Below, in pieces: positions 18,223 to 27,000 of a stretch of 64,000 nt of DNA (its first letter is position 1; each line of letters opens with the position of its first letter). The stretch lies in the NCBI RefSeq assembly GCF_003340565.1, contig NZ_QPLK01000004.1, positions 124,001-188,000 of the forward strand. Direction: 5' to 3'. The notes under the pieces were generated by a model that made no database searches, had not been told where the DNA came from, and saw only the letters and a program-made list of their open reading frames with translations. The position numbers and the translations under genes were made by a program. This stretch comes from Rhodovulum sp. 12E13. Lineage in GTDB: Bacteria; Pseudomonadota; Alphaproteobacteria; Rhodobacterales; Rhodobacteraceae.

Positions 18223-20406
18223 CTAGTTCTCGGCGGTGACGAACAGGCGGGAGTCGAGCGAGGTGACGCGCGCTTCGCCGTTGCGCTGCCCGTCGGTCAG
18301 CGCCTGCACGTAGCCCGGCCCCGACTCGGTCGTCGGTCGCATCGCGTCGAACAGCGGCGCGGTGGAGCGGATGGCGACGATCTTGCTCGTGCCGAGCGCC
18401 CGGTCGTCGACGCGGAAGGCGAGCTGCCCGGTGCCCTCGGCCTCGCTCAGCGGGTAGGAGAGGCGCACCGTCACCGCGCCCTCTCGCCCCTCGCGCAGGC
18501 TGGCGACGGCGTTGTCGGGTCGGTTGAGGTTGGGCAGCAGGTGAAAGACGTTGCCCGACACGTCGAGGAACGACACCGAGAGGTAGCCATCGGTCACGTC
18601 CGCCGGCAGCACCACGTCGATCACCGGGTTCTCGCCGACGAGAAAGGTGTCGCCCGCCTCCTGCCCCGGCGCCGCGCCTTCGGAAAAGCGGAAGGCAAGG
18701 CCGCCCGGCGGCGCCTCGGGCAGGTGCGGCTCGATCTCGCACAGGGCCTCGTTGAGCACCTGCGCCTCGATCTCGACCGGCCGGGGCGAGGCGGCGGCCG
18801 AGAGCGTCTCGCGCAGGGCCTCGCGCGTGGCGGGTGAGGCGACGCTGCCGGTCACCGCCACCGCCTGCCCAGGGCCGTAGCCCGTGGCGGGCGGATCGAC
18901 CAGCGCGAGCGGGCCGCAATGGGAGAACTCGGCCAGGATGGCGCGAAGGGGCTCCACGGCCAGGAAGGGCGGCGTATAGGCGATGTCGACCGTGCCGGTC
19001 AGCGCGCCGGGCAGGCCGGGGGCGAGCGCGGCGCGCACCGCGTCGACGGCGGCGCGCTCGGCCCCGGTGCCGGTGACGCGCGCCGCATCGCCCGACAGAG
19101 CGACGCTATAGGTATCGAGCGGCTCGAGGATGTCGACCAGCGCCAGAACGTCGGCCCCCCAGCTCGGCGCGATGGGCCCGCGTGCGAGCGCCAGATCGGC
19201 GGTGCCGCCCTCTGCCGCCGCGCGGCCCGACAGCGCCTGAAGCACCTCCTCGGAGGGGACGTGCCCCGCGGCGTCCAGCGCGCCCGCCTCGCCGCGGTCG
19301 AGCGTCAGCTCGTAGGGCGCGACCTCGGGCAGGCGGGAGCCGCCGACCATGCCGGCCGCCCACAGGCCGGCGCCCACGGCGAGCAGCAGCGCGGCGGCGA
19401 GCCCGGCGAAGAGGGGCGCCCGCGAGCGGCCCGGCCTCGACTCCCCGGGCGGGGGAACAGATGGCGCCGGTCGCTCGGCCACGCCGGCGATCTCCTCGCG
19501 CGGTCGCGCGGCGGGCGAAAACACCGTGCGGTCGGCATCGTCGTCCGCCTCGGTTGCCGGCCCGGGGGAACCGCCGCCGGCATCCATGGCCGCGATCACC
19601 TCGGCCGCCGTCTGGAAGCGGCGGGCGGGGTCGGGGTCGGACATTCGGGCGATCAGCCCGCGCAGCGGCTCGGGCACGCCCTCGAGATCGAGCGGCTGCC
19701 CCTTCTTCTCGATCGTCTCCATCGGCGAGCGGCCCATGTCGGGCCGGGCGCCGCGGAAGCAGGCCAGCAGAAGCGCGCCGAGCGCGTAGATGTCGCTGCG
19801 CGCGTCGGTCCTGCCGGCCAGCTGCTCGGGCGCGGCGTAGGCGTATTTCCCGGCGAAGTCGTTGCCAACGATGGTCTCGGCGCCTGGGTTCGTATCCCTG
19901 GCGATGCCGAAGTCGATGATGACCGCCTGCGCCGGGTCGCCGTCACGAAGAATGATGTTGTCGGGCGACAGGTCGCGGTGGACGATGTTGCGCGCATGCG
20001 CCGCCTGCAGGCCACCCGCCACCCGGCGGCAGACGAGCAGCAGGTCGTCGGCCGCCATCGGCCCCTCGCGCATAAGCCGGTCGAGGCCGGGACCGTCGAT
20101 ATAGTCCATCAGCAGGTAGACGTGGCCGTCGGCGGTCCGGTGGTTCTCGGAATAGCGCACCACGGCCTCGTGGCGCACCTCGCGGATCTCTTCCTCGCGG
20201 GTCAGAAGCGCAAGATAATCCATGTTGCCGGCGAATTCGGGGCGCAGCACCTTGATGGCTACCGGCCGGCCCGAGATCTCGCTGCGGGCGCGGTAGACGG
20301 TGCTGGTGCCGCCCCGGCCCAGAACCGCCTCGATGCGGTAGGTGTTGTTGACCACGTCGCCGGGGCGGAACAGGTCGTCCGCGTGCGGGGCGTCCGCCTC
20401 GGACAT
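18223..20406 (-). CDS. ppkA: PpkA-like membrane Ser/Thr protein kinase
   Basis: The 727-aa protein pairs a cytoplasmic kinase domain (about 15-280) with a single membrane helix (about 330-352, LFAGLAAALLLAVGAGLWAAG) and a periplasmic region. Kinase motifs: glycine loop LGRGGTSTVYRA, VAIKVL lysine, HRDLSPDN catalytic loop (Ser where many kinases have Lys), IDFG and APEQ. The periplasmic half holds a repeated TG(T/S)V-type segment (about 440-590) and a C-terminal DUF4384-like beta domain with GYLSVSFLDVSGNVFHLLPN. In the Pseudomonas system PpkA phosphorylates Fha1; the TagH here is the likely target. ATG 20406 is 5 bases after the stop of the OmpA-like gene. The longer frame upstream has no conserved sequence. 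Confidence 0.87.
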   Translation of the reverse strand: MSEADAPHADDLFRPGDVVNNTYRIEAVLGRGGTSTVYRARSEISGRPVAIKVLRPEFAGNMDYLALLTREEEIREVRHEAVVRYSENHRTADGHVYLLMDYIDGPGLDRLMREGPMAADDLLLVCRRVAGGLQAAHARNIVHRDLSPDNIILRDGDPAQAVIIDFGIARDTNPGAETIVGNDFAGKYAYAAPEQLAGRTDARSDIYALGALLLACFRGARPDMGRSPMETIEKKGQPLDLEGVPEPLRGLIARMSDPDPARRFQTAAEVIAAMDAGGGSPGPATEADDDADRTVFSPAARPREEIAGVAERPAPSVPPPGESRPGRSRAPLFAGLAAALLLAVGAGLWAAGMVGGSRLPEVAPYELTLDRGEAGALDAAGHVPSEEVLQALSGRAAAEGGTADLALARGPIAPSWGADVLALVDILEPLDTYSVALSGDAARVTGTGAERAAVDAVRAALAPGLPGALTGTVDIAYTPPFLAVEPLRAILAEFSHCGPLALVDPPATGYGPGQAVAVTGSVASPATREALRETLSAAASPRPVEIEAQVLNEALCEIEPHLPEAPPGGLAFRFSEGAAPGQEAGDTFLVGENPVIDVVLPADVTDGYLSVSFLDVSGNVFHLLPNLNRPDNAVASLREGREGAVTVRLSYPLSEAEGTGQLAFRVDDRALGTSKIVAIRSTAPLFDAMRPTTESGPGYVQALTDGQRNGEARVTSLDSRLFVTAEN

Positions 20407-20411
20407 GTCGC

Positions 20412-20984
20412 TCAGCCGAGCGCCTGGAACTCGACGCGGCGGTTGACGTCGCTGCGCGGATCGTCCTCGTCGTAGGGCGCGGTCTCGCCCATGCCGATCG
20501 CCTGGAGCCGGTCGGCGGCGATGCCGCACTCGTCGACGAGGTGGCGCTTCACCTCCTCGGCGCGCAGCTGCGACAGCGTCTTGTTGTAGTCCGCCGAGCC
20601 CGAGGCGTCGGTGTGGCCGATGATCTGGAACACGGAGACGTTGATGCCCTTCATCACCTCGCAGACGGCCGCAAGCTGCGGCTTCTGGTCGTCGCGCAGG
20701 GCGGCGCTGTCGAAGTCGAAGGCAATGCGCACATTCACCTGGTCCTCCGGCGCGACTGGCTGATAGGTGGCGCTCGTGACTTCCGTCGCGGCGTCGCTCT
20801 CGGTCTGCGCGGCGGCGGAGTCGCCACCGGTGGTCGGCACGACGACGAGGCCGCGTGTCTTCTGTTTCTGGAAGGCGTTCTGCATTTCTTCGGCCGTCAT
20901 CGAGCCGTCATCCTGCGCCAGCGCGGGAGCGGCGGCGATAGAGAGGGCGAAAAGGGCAAGGGAGGCCAAGCGCGTCGGTGTCAT
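20412..20984 (-). CDS. OmpA-like peptidoglycan-binding periplasmic protein
   Basis: A 190-aa exported protein with signal peptide MTPTRLASLALFALSIAAAPALAQ. A short linker precedes an OmpA C-terminal-like domain (about 75-190) containing IAFDFDSAALRDDQKPQL, IIGHTDASGSADYNKTLSQLRAEEVKRHLV and DVNRRVEF, the set that binds diaminopimelate in peptidoglycan. It lacks a lipobox and a beta-barrel, so it is a soluble wall-bound protein. It lies directly upstream of the T6SS kinase in the same direction with 5 bases between them, so it probably works with the periplasmic sensor part of that kinase. This is inference. Confidence 0.85.
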   Translation of the reverse strand: MTPTRLASLALFALSIAAAPALAQDDGSMTAEEMQNAFQKQKTRGLVVVPTTGGDSAAAQTESDAATEVTSATYQPVAPEDQVNVRIAFDFDSAALRDDQKPQLAAVCEVMKGINVSVFQIIGHTDASGSADYNKTLSQLRAEEVKRHLVDECGIAADRLQAIGMGETAPYDEDDPRSDVNRRVEFQALG

Positions 20985-21157
20985 GGGATCGCCTTTCCGG
21001 CACTGTTCGCGGACACGAAGAGGCTAGCCCAGCCCCACCGCCCTCACAATCGATTTGACGCGGACGTCGCCACGATCGGGCGGGAAGAGGCTTGATCGGG
21101 CCGGCCACGACCCACATAATCTTCGGTACCATCGCCCTCGAAGCGAGCGCTCCCCTG

Positions 21158-22021
21158 ATGCGCCTACTCCCCGCCATCGTCATCGCCCTGGCCATCGTGC
21201 TGGCGCCCGTCCTGTGGGTGGTGCTGCCGCGCGTCCTGCCGGGCGACGAGACGGGCCTGGGGCCGGCGATCGACTCGGGCGCGCGCATCGAGATCGAGAT
21301 GCTGAACCAGCAGGTCGAGGACCTGCGAATGCGCGTGGAGGAACTGGGAAACGCCCTGCGCGAGGTGGCGAGCCGACCGGCCGCGCCGAGCTACCAGCCC
21401 CAGGTCGCCGCGCCAGCCACGCCGCAGGCACTGCCCGACGCGCCCTTCGACGCCGACGGGAACAACCGGATCATCGACGCCTACGCGCAGGTGGTGCTGA
21501 TCGCCAACCGTCGCGAGGTGAACGAGGGGCTGCAGATCGCGGGCGCGCGCTGGCTGCGCGACCAGTTCGGCCTGCCGCGCGAGAATCTCGACCAGACCTG
21601 CCGGGAAATGACCAACCAGCGCCTCGCCGCCAAGCTGGTGACAGAGGAGGTGGGGCCGATCCGCGTGCGGATGTTGCGGCCGGCGATCGACTCGCTGCGC
21701 ACCGTGTTCGAGCGGATCGAGGCGACCGACCCCGATCTCTACGCCCGGATCAACACCGCCGGGTCGCTCTGCGTGCGGGCGATCCGGGGCGTGGCGGGGC
21801 GCGCCTCGACGCATGCCTACGGCCTCGCCGTCGACCTCAACATCGACGGCGCGCTCGACACGCTGGGTGACGGCAAGACGCAGCTGGGGCTGACCATCCT
21901 GGCCGACTTCTTCAAGGAGGAGGGCTGGGTGTGGGGCGCGTCGTGGCGGCGGGAGGACTCGATGCATTTCGAGGTCAGTCGCCAGAAGCTCGAAGAGTGG
22001 ATCGCCGAGGGGAAGCTCTAG
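21158..22021 (+). CDS. Membrane-anchored M15-family D-Ala-D-Ala carboxypeptidase-like protein
   Basis: The 287-aa product has one N-terminal membrane helix (about 4-24), a short coiled coil (about 45-72) and a C-terminal VanY/M15 peptidase domain facing the periplasm. Zinc ligands of the family are all present: His219 and Asp226 in the motif SxHxxGxAxD (STHAYGLAVD) and His270 in SMHFEV. It should cut peptide stems of peptidoglycan. The gene is divergent from the ompA-like/kinase pair and could serve the T6SS by local wall remodelling, or be general housekeeping; position is the only link. ATG 21158 is chosen because it begins right at the membrane helix; in-frame TTG codons upstream are possible. 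Confidence 0.85.
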   Translation: MRLLPAIVIALAIVLAPVLWVVLPRVLPGDETGLGPAIDSGARIEIEMLNQQVEDLRMRVEELGNALREVASRPAAPSYQPQVAAPATPQALPDAPFDADGNNRIIDAYAQVVLIANRREVNEGLQIAGARWLRDQFGLPRENLDQTCREMTNQRLAAKLVTEEVGPIRVRMLRPAIDSLRTVFERIEATDPDLYARINTAGSLCVRAIRGVAGRASTHAYGLAVDLNIDGALDTLGDGKTQLGLTILADFFKEEGWVWGASWRREDSMHFEVSRQKLEEWIAEGKL

Positions 22022-22028
22022 GCGGCGG

Positions 22029-23993
22029 TCAGCTGCCCAGCACCTCGGCCACGAAACCGCCGTTGCGCCATGCCTCGAGCGCCGCCCGCATGGCGGGGCC
22101 AGCGAGGCCGTCGATGGCCCCGGCGTAGAGGCCCGCCTGCGCCAGCCGCCCCTGCACCGCGCGGATCGTCTCGGGCGACCATGCGTCCGCGTTCTGCGTC
22201 AGTTGCGCCAGCGCCTGTCCATCGTCCGAGGCGGCGCCGCGCAGCAGCATGTCGGCGGCACGGCCGGCGTCCCGGCCCACGCCGCGGCCCTCGTCGAGCA
22301 GGATGGCGGCGGCGAGAAAGCCGCGGGGCTCGCCCAGCTGCGCGGCGCGGCGGAACCAGCCCAGCGCCTCGGCCTCGCGCCCCTCGCCCAGCGCGCCGTC
22401 CTGCGCAAGCACGCCGAGGTTGTAGGTGGCGATGGCCGATCCGCCGTCGGCCGCCTGCCGGAACAGAGCCACCGCGCGCGCGGGGTCTGCCGGCACGACC
22501 TGGCCGTTGAACAGCGCCACGGCAAGGTTGATCGCGCCGTCGGCGCTGCCCCCCTCGGCCGCCCGCTCGTAGAGCGCGAGCGCGCCCTGCGGGTCGCGCG
22601 GCACGCCGTCACCCGTCTCCATCAGCAGGCCCAGCGAGACCAGCGCGCGCAAATCGCCCCGTTCCGCCGCCTGCCGGTAAAGCGCCACGGCCTCGTCACG
22701 CGCGCCCGCCGCCGCCTTGGCCCGCGCGAGCAGCGCGACGTAGTGCGGCAGGTCGGGGAACCGGTCGACCGCCCGCTCACAGGCCGCCACCGCTTGCGCC
22801 GCCGTCGCCTCGAGCCGCGCGAAGGGCACGCCGGCGGTGTTCGCCGTGGCGTCGCGCGGATGGGTGGCGAGCTCTTCGCAGAGCCGTCCGTCGCCCATCT
22901 CGGCCTCGGCGGGCAGGGCGGCGGCCAGCGCCTCGGCCGCGGCACGGTGGCGCCCGTCGGGATAGAGCTCGAGGTAGTAGTCGGCCAGCTGCCGCAGCCG
23001 CGTGCGCTGCGCCAGCAGCCACAGCTGATCGCCCTCGGGGTCGGTCTCGGTCAGGCTGCGCCGCAGCGTGGGGGCCGCCGCGTCGGGCTCGTTCAGAAGG
23101 GCGAGCACGTCGCGGGCATGGGCGCCGCCGGGGTAACGCTCGACATAGAGCGCCATCAGGTTGGGGTCGCCCGTGCGCGCGGCCACCTGGTATAGCAGCG
23201 TCTCGGGCGAGGCCGCGGGCACCCCTTCGCGGAAGGCGAACTGCCGGGTGAGCGACGAGTTCTCCCACGGGATCTGCTGCCCTCCCGACGCGGCGATCAC
23301 GTCGCGCCGCACGGCGATCATCATGTCGGTCAGCGATTGCGCGGGCGTGTGGATGTGGCTGAGCAGCGCCTCGGTGAAGGTGCCGTTGCGGCCGTCGCCG
23401 TCGAAGGCCACCGCGCCCGGCTGCGTGGCGTAGGAGATGAAGAAGTCGGCCCCGGTGCCGACCCGCGCCAACCCCCCGCCGATGCCCCCCGGGCTTTCCA
23501 GCCCGAGCGGGTTGTCGCGGCAGGCGTCGAGAAGGACCATGCGGATGCCCGGCGCCTGCTCGAGCGCCGTGATCACGTCGGCCAGCGGAACGGTCTGCGC
23601 GACGATCTCCTCCGCAGTGGCGGGCTGCAGGTCGGTCGGTACGAGGAAGTTCTCGCCGCCGACCGAGAAGGCGTGCCCGGCATAGTAGAACAGCGCCACG
23701 TCCGAGGTGGCGGCGGCCTCGGCGAAGCGGCCCAGGGCGTCGTCGGTCTGCGCCTGTGTCGCGTCGGTCACGGTGATGACGTCGAAGCCGAGGTCGCCGA
23801 GCGCGGTCGAGATGTCTTCCGCGTCGTTCAGCGGGTTGGTGAGGGCCGGCACCGCCGTGTAGCTGCCATTGCCGATCACCAGCGCCACGCGCCCCTCGGC
23901 CAGTGCCGGCAGGGTGGCGAGCGCGAGCACAAGTGCCGCCGCCGCGACCCGTAGCGGCGCCCCCATCCAGCCCGTGATTCCCGCCCGTCCCAT
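22029..23993 (-). CDS. Exported caspase-family (C14) peptidase with Sel1 repeats and peptidoglycan-binding end
   Basis: The 654-aa protein has an N-terminal signal sequence (hydrophobic core about 15-32, cleavage near ALAEG), a caspase-like p20 domain (about 34-255) beginning RVALVIGNGSYT, with catalytic His107 in FYYAGHAF and Cys158 in LLDACRDNP, so the dyad looks intact. Then come a linker and several Sel1-like repeats (about 440-600, e.g. GDLRALVSLGLLMETGDGVPRD, GSADGAINLAVALFNGQ). The last 45 residues (AVQGRLAQAGLYAGAIDGLAGPAMRAALEAW) resemble a PG_binding_1 domain. ATG 23993; ATG 23966 is also possible. It follows the TpsA gene by 38 bases on the same strand, so it is likely part of the two-partner secretion operon. 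Substrate unknown. Confidence 0.85.
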   Translation of the reverse strand: MGRAGITGWMGAPLRVAAAALVLALATLPALAEGRVALVIGNGSYTAVPALTNPLNDAEDISTALGDLGFDVITVTDATQAQTDDALGRFAEAAATSDVALFYYAGHAFSVGGENFLVPTDLQPATAEEIVAQTVPLADVITALEQAPGIRMVLLDACRDNPLGLESPGGIGGGLARVGTGADFFISYATQPGAVAFDGDGRNGTFTEALLSHIHTPAQSLTDMMIAVRRDVIAASGGQQIPWENSSLTRQFAFREGVPAASPETLLYQVAARTGDPNLMALYVERYPGGAHARDVLALLNEPDAAAPTLRRSLTETDPEGDQLWLLAQRTRLRQLADYYLELYPDGRHRAAAEALAAALPAEAEMGDGRLCEELATHPRDATANTAGVPFARLEATAAQAVAACERAVDRFPDLPHYVALLARAKAAAGARDEAVALYRQAAERGDLRALVSLGLLMETGDGVPRDPQGALALYERAAEGGSADGAINLAVALFNGQVVPADPARAVALFRQAADGGSAIATYNLGVLAQDGALGEGREAEALGWFRRAAQLGEPRGFLAAAILLDEGRGVGRDAGRAADMLLRGAASDDGQALAQLTQNADAWSPETIRAVQGRLAQAGLYAGAIDGLAGPAMRAALEAWRNGGFVAEVLGS

Positions 23994-24031
23994 GCGGCCT
24001 TGATAGCGCAGGGGCGGGCGGCGGCCCAAGC

Positions 24032-27000
24032 TCAGAGACCGACCGCGCGTTGCAGTTCGAGATCGACCGCGTCGATTGCGGCGAGCACCGTTCGGGCCTG
24101 CGCGCGGTAGGCGCCGGCGAGATCGGGGTCGTCGGCGCGGATCAGCGTGATCGCCTTGGTCACCTCTGCCTCGGCGGTCCGGAGCGCGGCGCGCGCCGCG
24201 CCAAGCGCCTCGGTCTCGATCTCGCGGCGCCGGGCAGGGTCGGTCACGCCGGCGAGGCGCTGCTCGGCCTGACGGCGCGCGCCGTCTATGCCCTGCCGCG
24301 CTACCTCGATCGAGGCCGAGACCGCCTCCATCGCCTCCGGCAGCTCCAGCACAGAGGGGTCGAGGGCGGCGGCGTAACGCTCGAGCGCCTCCGAGATGCA
24401 GCCAAGGAAGTCGGTCACCTGGTCCTCGCCCTGCCTGCATGCGGCAGCGGCCAGCGCCAGCTCGTCGGAGGCGCGCGTGATGGCGGCCAGGGTCGTCTCG
24501 GCCACCTCGAGCGAGCCGGTGACGCTCCGGGCCGATCCGGTGCCGAAGGCGAAGGCGCCCCCGCCCCCGGCTCCCTGTGCGGCAGGGGACAGGATCGAGG
24601 GCGTCTCGGCGTCGGCCGGGTTGGGTGGCGGCACGGTGACAAGGGGCGGCCGCTCGGGCGATGTCTCGGGCGAGGGCCCGGGGTCGGGCGGGTCGAGTGG
24701 CGGCACGACCGCGAGCGTGCCGGTGCCGTAGGCGATCTCGTAGTTTGGCAGGCCGCGCCCCTGCTCCGTCCCCGGGATCACGCCGATGGGAAAGGGGCTG
24801 CCGGCAGCGGATGCGTCTGCACTTGCGCCGGGGCTCTCGAGGCCGACGAACGTTACGGTATCGTCATTGCGCAGCCCCTGCGCGGTGAACTCGGTCCCCG
24901 CGAACGACAGCGTCACGCCCTCTGTCTTGGTCAGGTCGTCGGGGGTGATGGCGAGGGGGGCCCGAGCCACCTCGAGGGTGCCCTCCTCGATCTCGAGGGC
25001 GTAATTGTCGGCCTCCGGCCCCGACAGCGCGGCGTCCACGAGGATGGCGAAGGTGCCGGCGGGGGCGGTCACCACCGCGCCGTCGCTCGACAGCGTGACG
25101 GTCAGCACGTCGCCCGGCAGCAACTCCCCCTCGACGGCGAAGGCGAACTGGTCGAGCGCGAATCCGGGATCGCCGTAAACCTTGAACTGGTCCGATGCGA
25201 TTACCGTCAGCGGCCGTGCGGTCACCTCGACGGCGGTCGGCGCATAGACGACATGGAAGACGGTGCCGGCACTGCCGGGTGCCTGCCGGCTGGGGAAGGT
25301 CACGCCGGGGGTCTGTCCTGCGGGCAGGGGCGGCAGGGCGAGGGTGCCGAAGACCGCAGACTCAGGGAGCGTCTCACCGCCCGGGCCGAAGACGTAGGTG
25401 CCGGGCCCGCCGACGAGCGTGCCGGTGGCGTCGGCCTCGGTGTCGCCGAACGCGACCCCGCCGGGAAAGTCGCCCACGATGGCGAACACGACCGGGTCGA
25501 TGGTGTAGAGTTGCGGATACCGCGCCTCGCCCCCCGCATCGCCGGTCGTGCCGGGCGCCCAGGTGGTGGCGAAGTCCCACCCGGCGAGGCCGGAGAACGT
25601 CGTGGTGCCCTGCAACTCGGCCGTGGTCAGGCCGGTGCCGCCGGCCGAGGTGGCCAGCCCGCTCGTCTCGACGTCCCAGTAGGCGCCCGAGACGCCGCCG
25701 CCCGGGACCTCGCCCGCGAATCCGCCGATCAGGGGCGATCCGCCGGAGGCGGTGACGGCGCCGGTCGAGTAGCTGTCGGTCACCGTGGTGCTCGACACGT
25801 CTCTTCCGACGAAACCGCCGGCGGCGCCCCCGGTCGCATCGCCGAGCGCGACGGCGCCTCTGGCATAACTGTTCGACACGGTGCCGAAGTTGAGGCCGGT
25901 ATGGCCGCCGGCCAACAGGTCGAAACCCGCGATGCTGCCGCCGTCGCCCGAAACGGCGCCGGTCGCCGCGCTGCGCTCGATGAGGCCCGTATTCGTCCCG
26001 GCGAAGCCGCCGAGCGTGGCGAAGTTCACCCCGTCCTCGTCGATGTCGGAGGCCGGCCCGGAAAAGCTCACCGCCCCGTCGGCGCGGGCGTCGATGATGT
26101 CGCCCGTGTTCTCGCCCACGAAGCCGCCGAAGGCGCTGCCTTCGTGGAACGGGGCATCGCCCGAATAGGCCACGGCACCCAGGGCGCGCGAGGCCGCGAC
26201 CGACCCCGCGTTGCGGCCCACGAGGCCGCCCGCGACGGCGTTGGAGCCCGACGCGAGCGTGATGTCCGTAGTCGCTGTCACGTCCGTGATCGTCCCGCCC
26301 GACAGGTTGAAGCCGACCGCGCCGCCCACTTCGTCGTCGAACCACGTCTCGCCGCCGGACTCGGGCACTCCGCCGCGGGGCGGGCCGGAAACCGCGATGC
26401 TGCCCGCGGCGGAAGATGACGAAAGGGTGCCCGCGTTCGCGCCGACAAGGCCGCCCGCCGCGACCGGAGCGAGGTCGGACGCCTCGGCGCCGCCCGTGAC
26501 CGACAGCGCCACCTCGGTCGATACGCCCTCGAGCGTGCCCAGGTTGAACCCGACGGCGCCGCCGAGTTCGGCGTAGTTCGCCGCGCCCGCGTGCGGGCTG
26601 CCGCCCGGGAACAGGGGCAAGGGCAACGGCGGCCCGTCCCCATCGTTGCCCGGAGGCGGCGGCGGAGGTGGGGGTGGGGGTGGAGGCGCCACATCGACGA
26701 GAGACAGAGCGCCCGAAAAGGAGCTGGCCGAGAGCGCCCCGCCGGCCGCGAGCTCTCCCAGAAGGCCGCCGGCGAACATGGACTGGGTGAACGGCGCGAG
26801 CGTCCCGTCGAACGACAGACCGCCCGAGACGGTCACGCCCGAGATCGCGGTCGGCCCTATGGCGCGGGCGGCGAGGCCGCCGGCGAAGGCGACGGGGGCG
26901 GTGGCGAAGTCGATGTCGGCCAGAGTCAGGTTGCTGACGGTGGCGCCGTCCAGCCCGCCGAACATGCCGACCACCGGGTCGAGCGACAGGTCGCGCGCGT

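Noticed and set aside
24032-24700. Contact-dependent growth inhibition toxin at the TpsA C-terminus
   Set aside because: The end is a charged helical segment with no VENN-type motif and no small immunity gene behind it; the next gene is the caspase-like protease.
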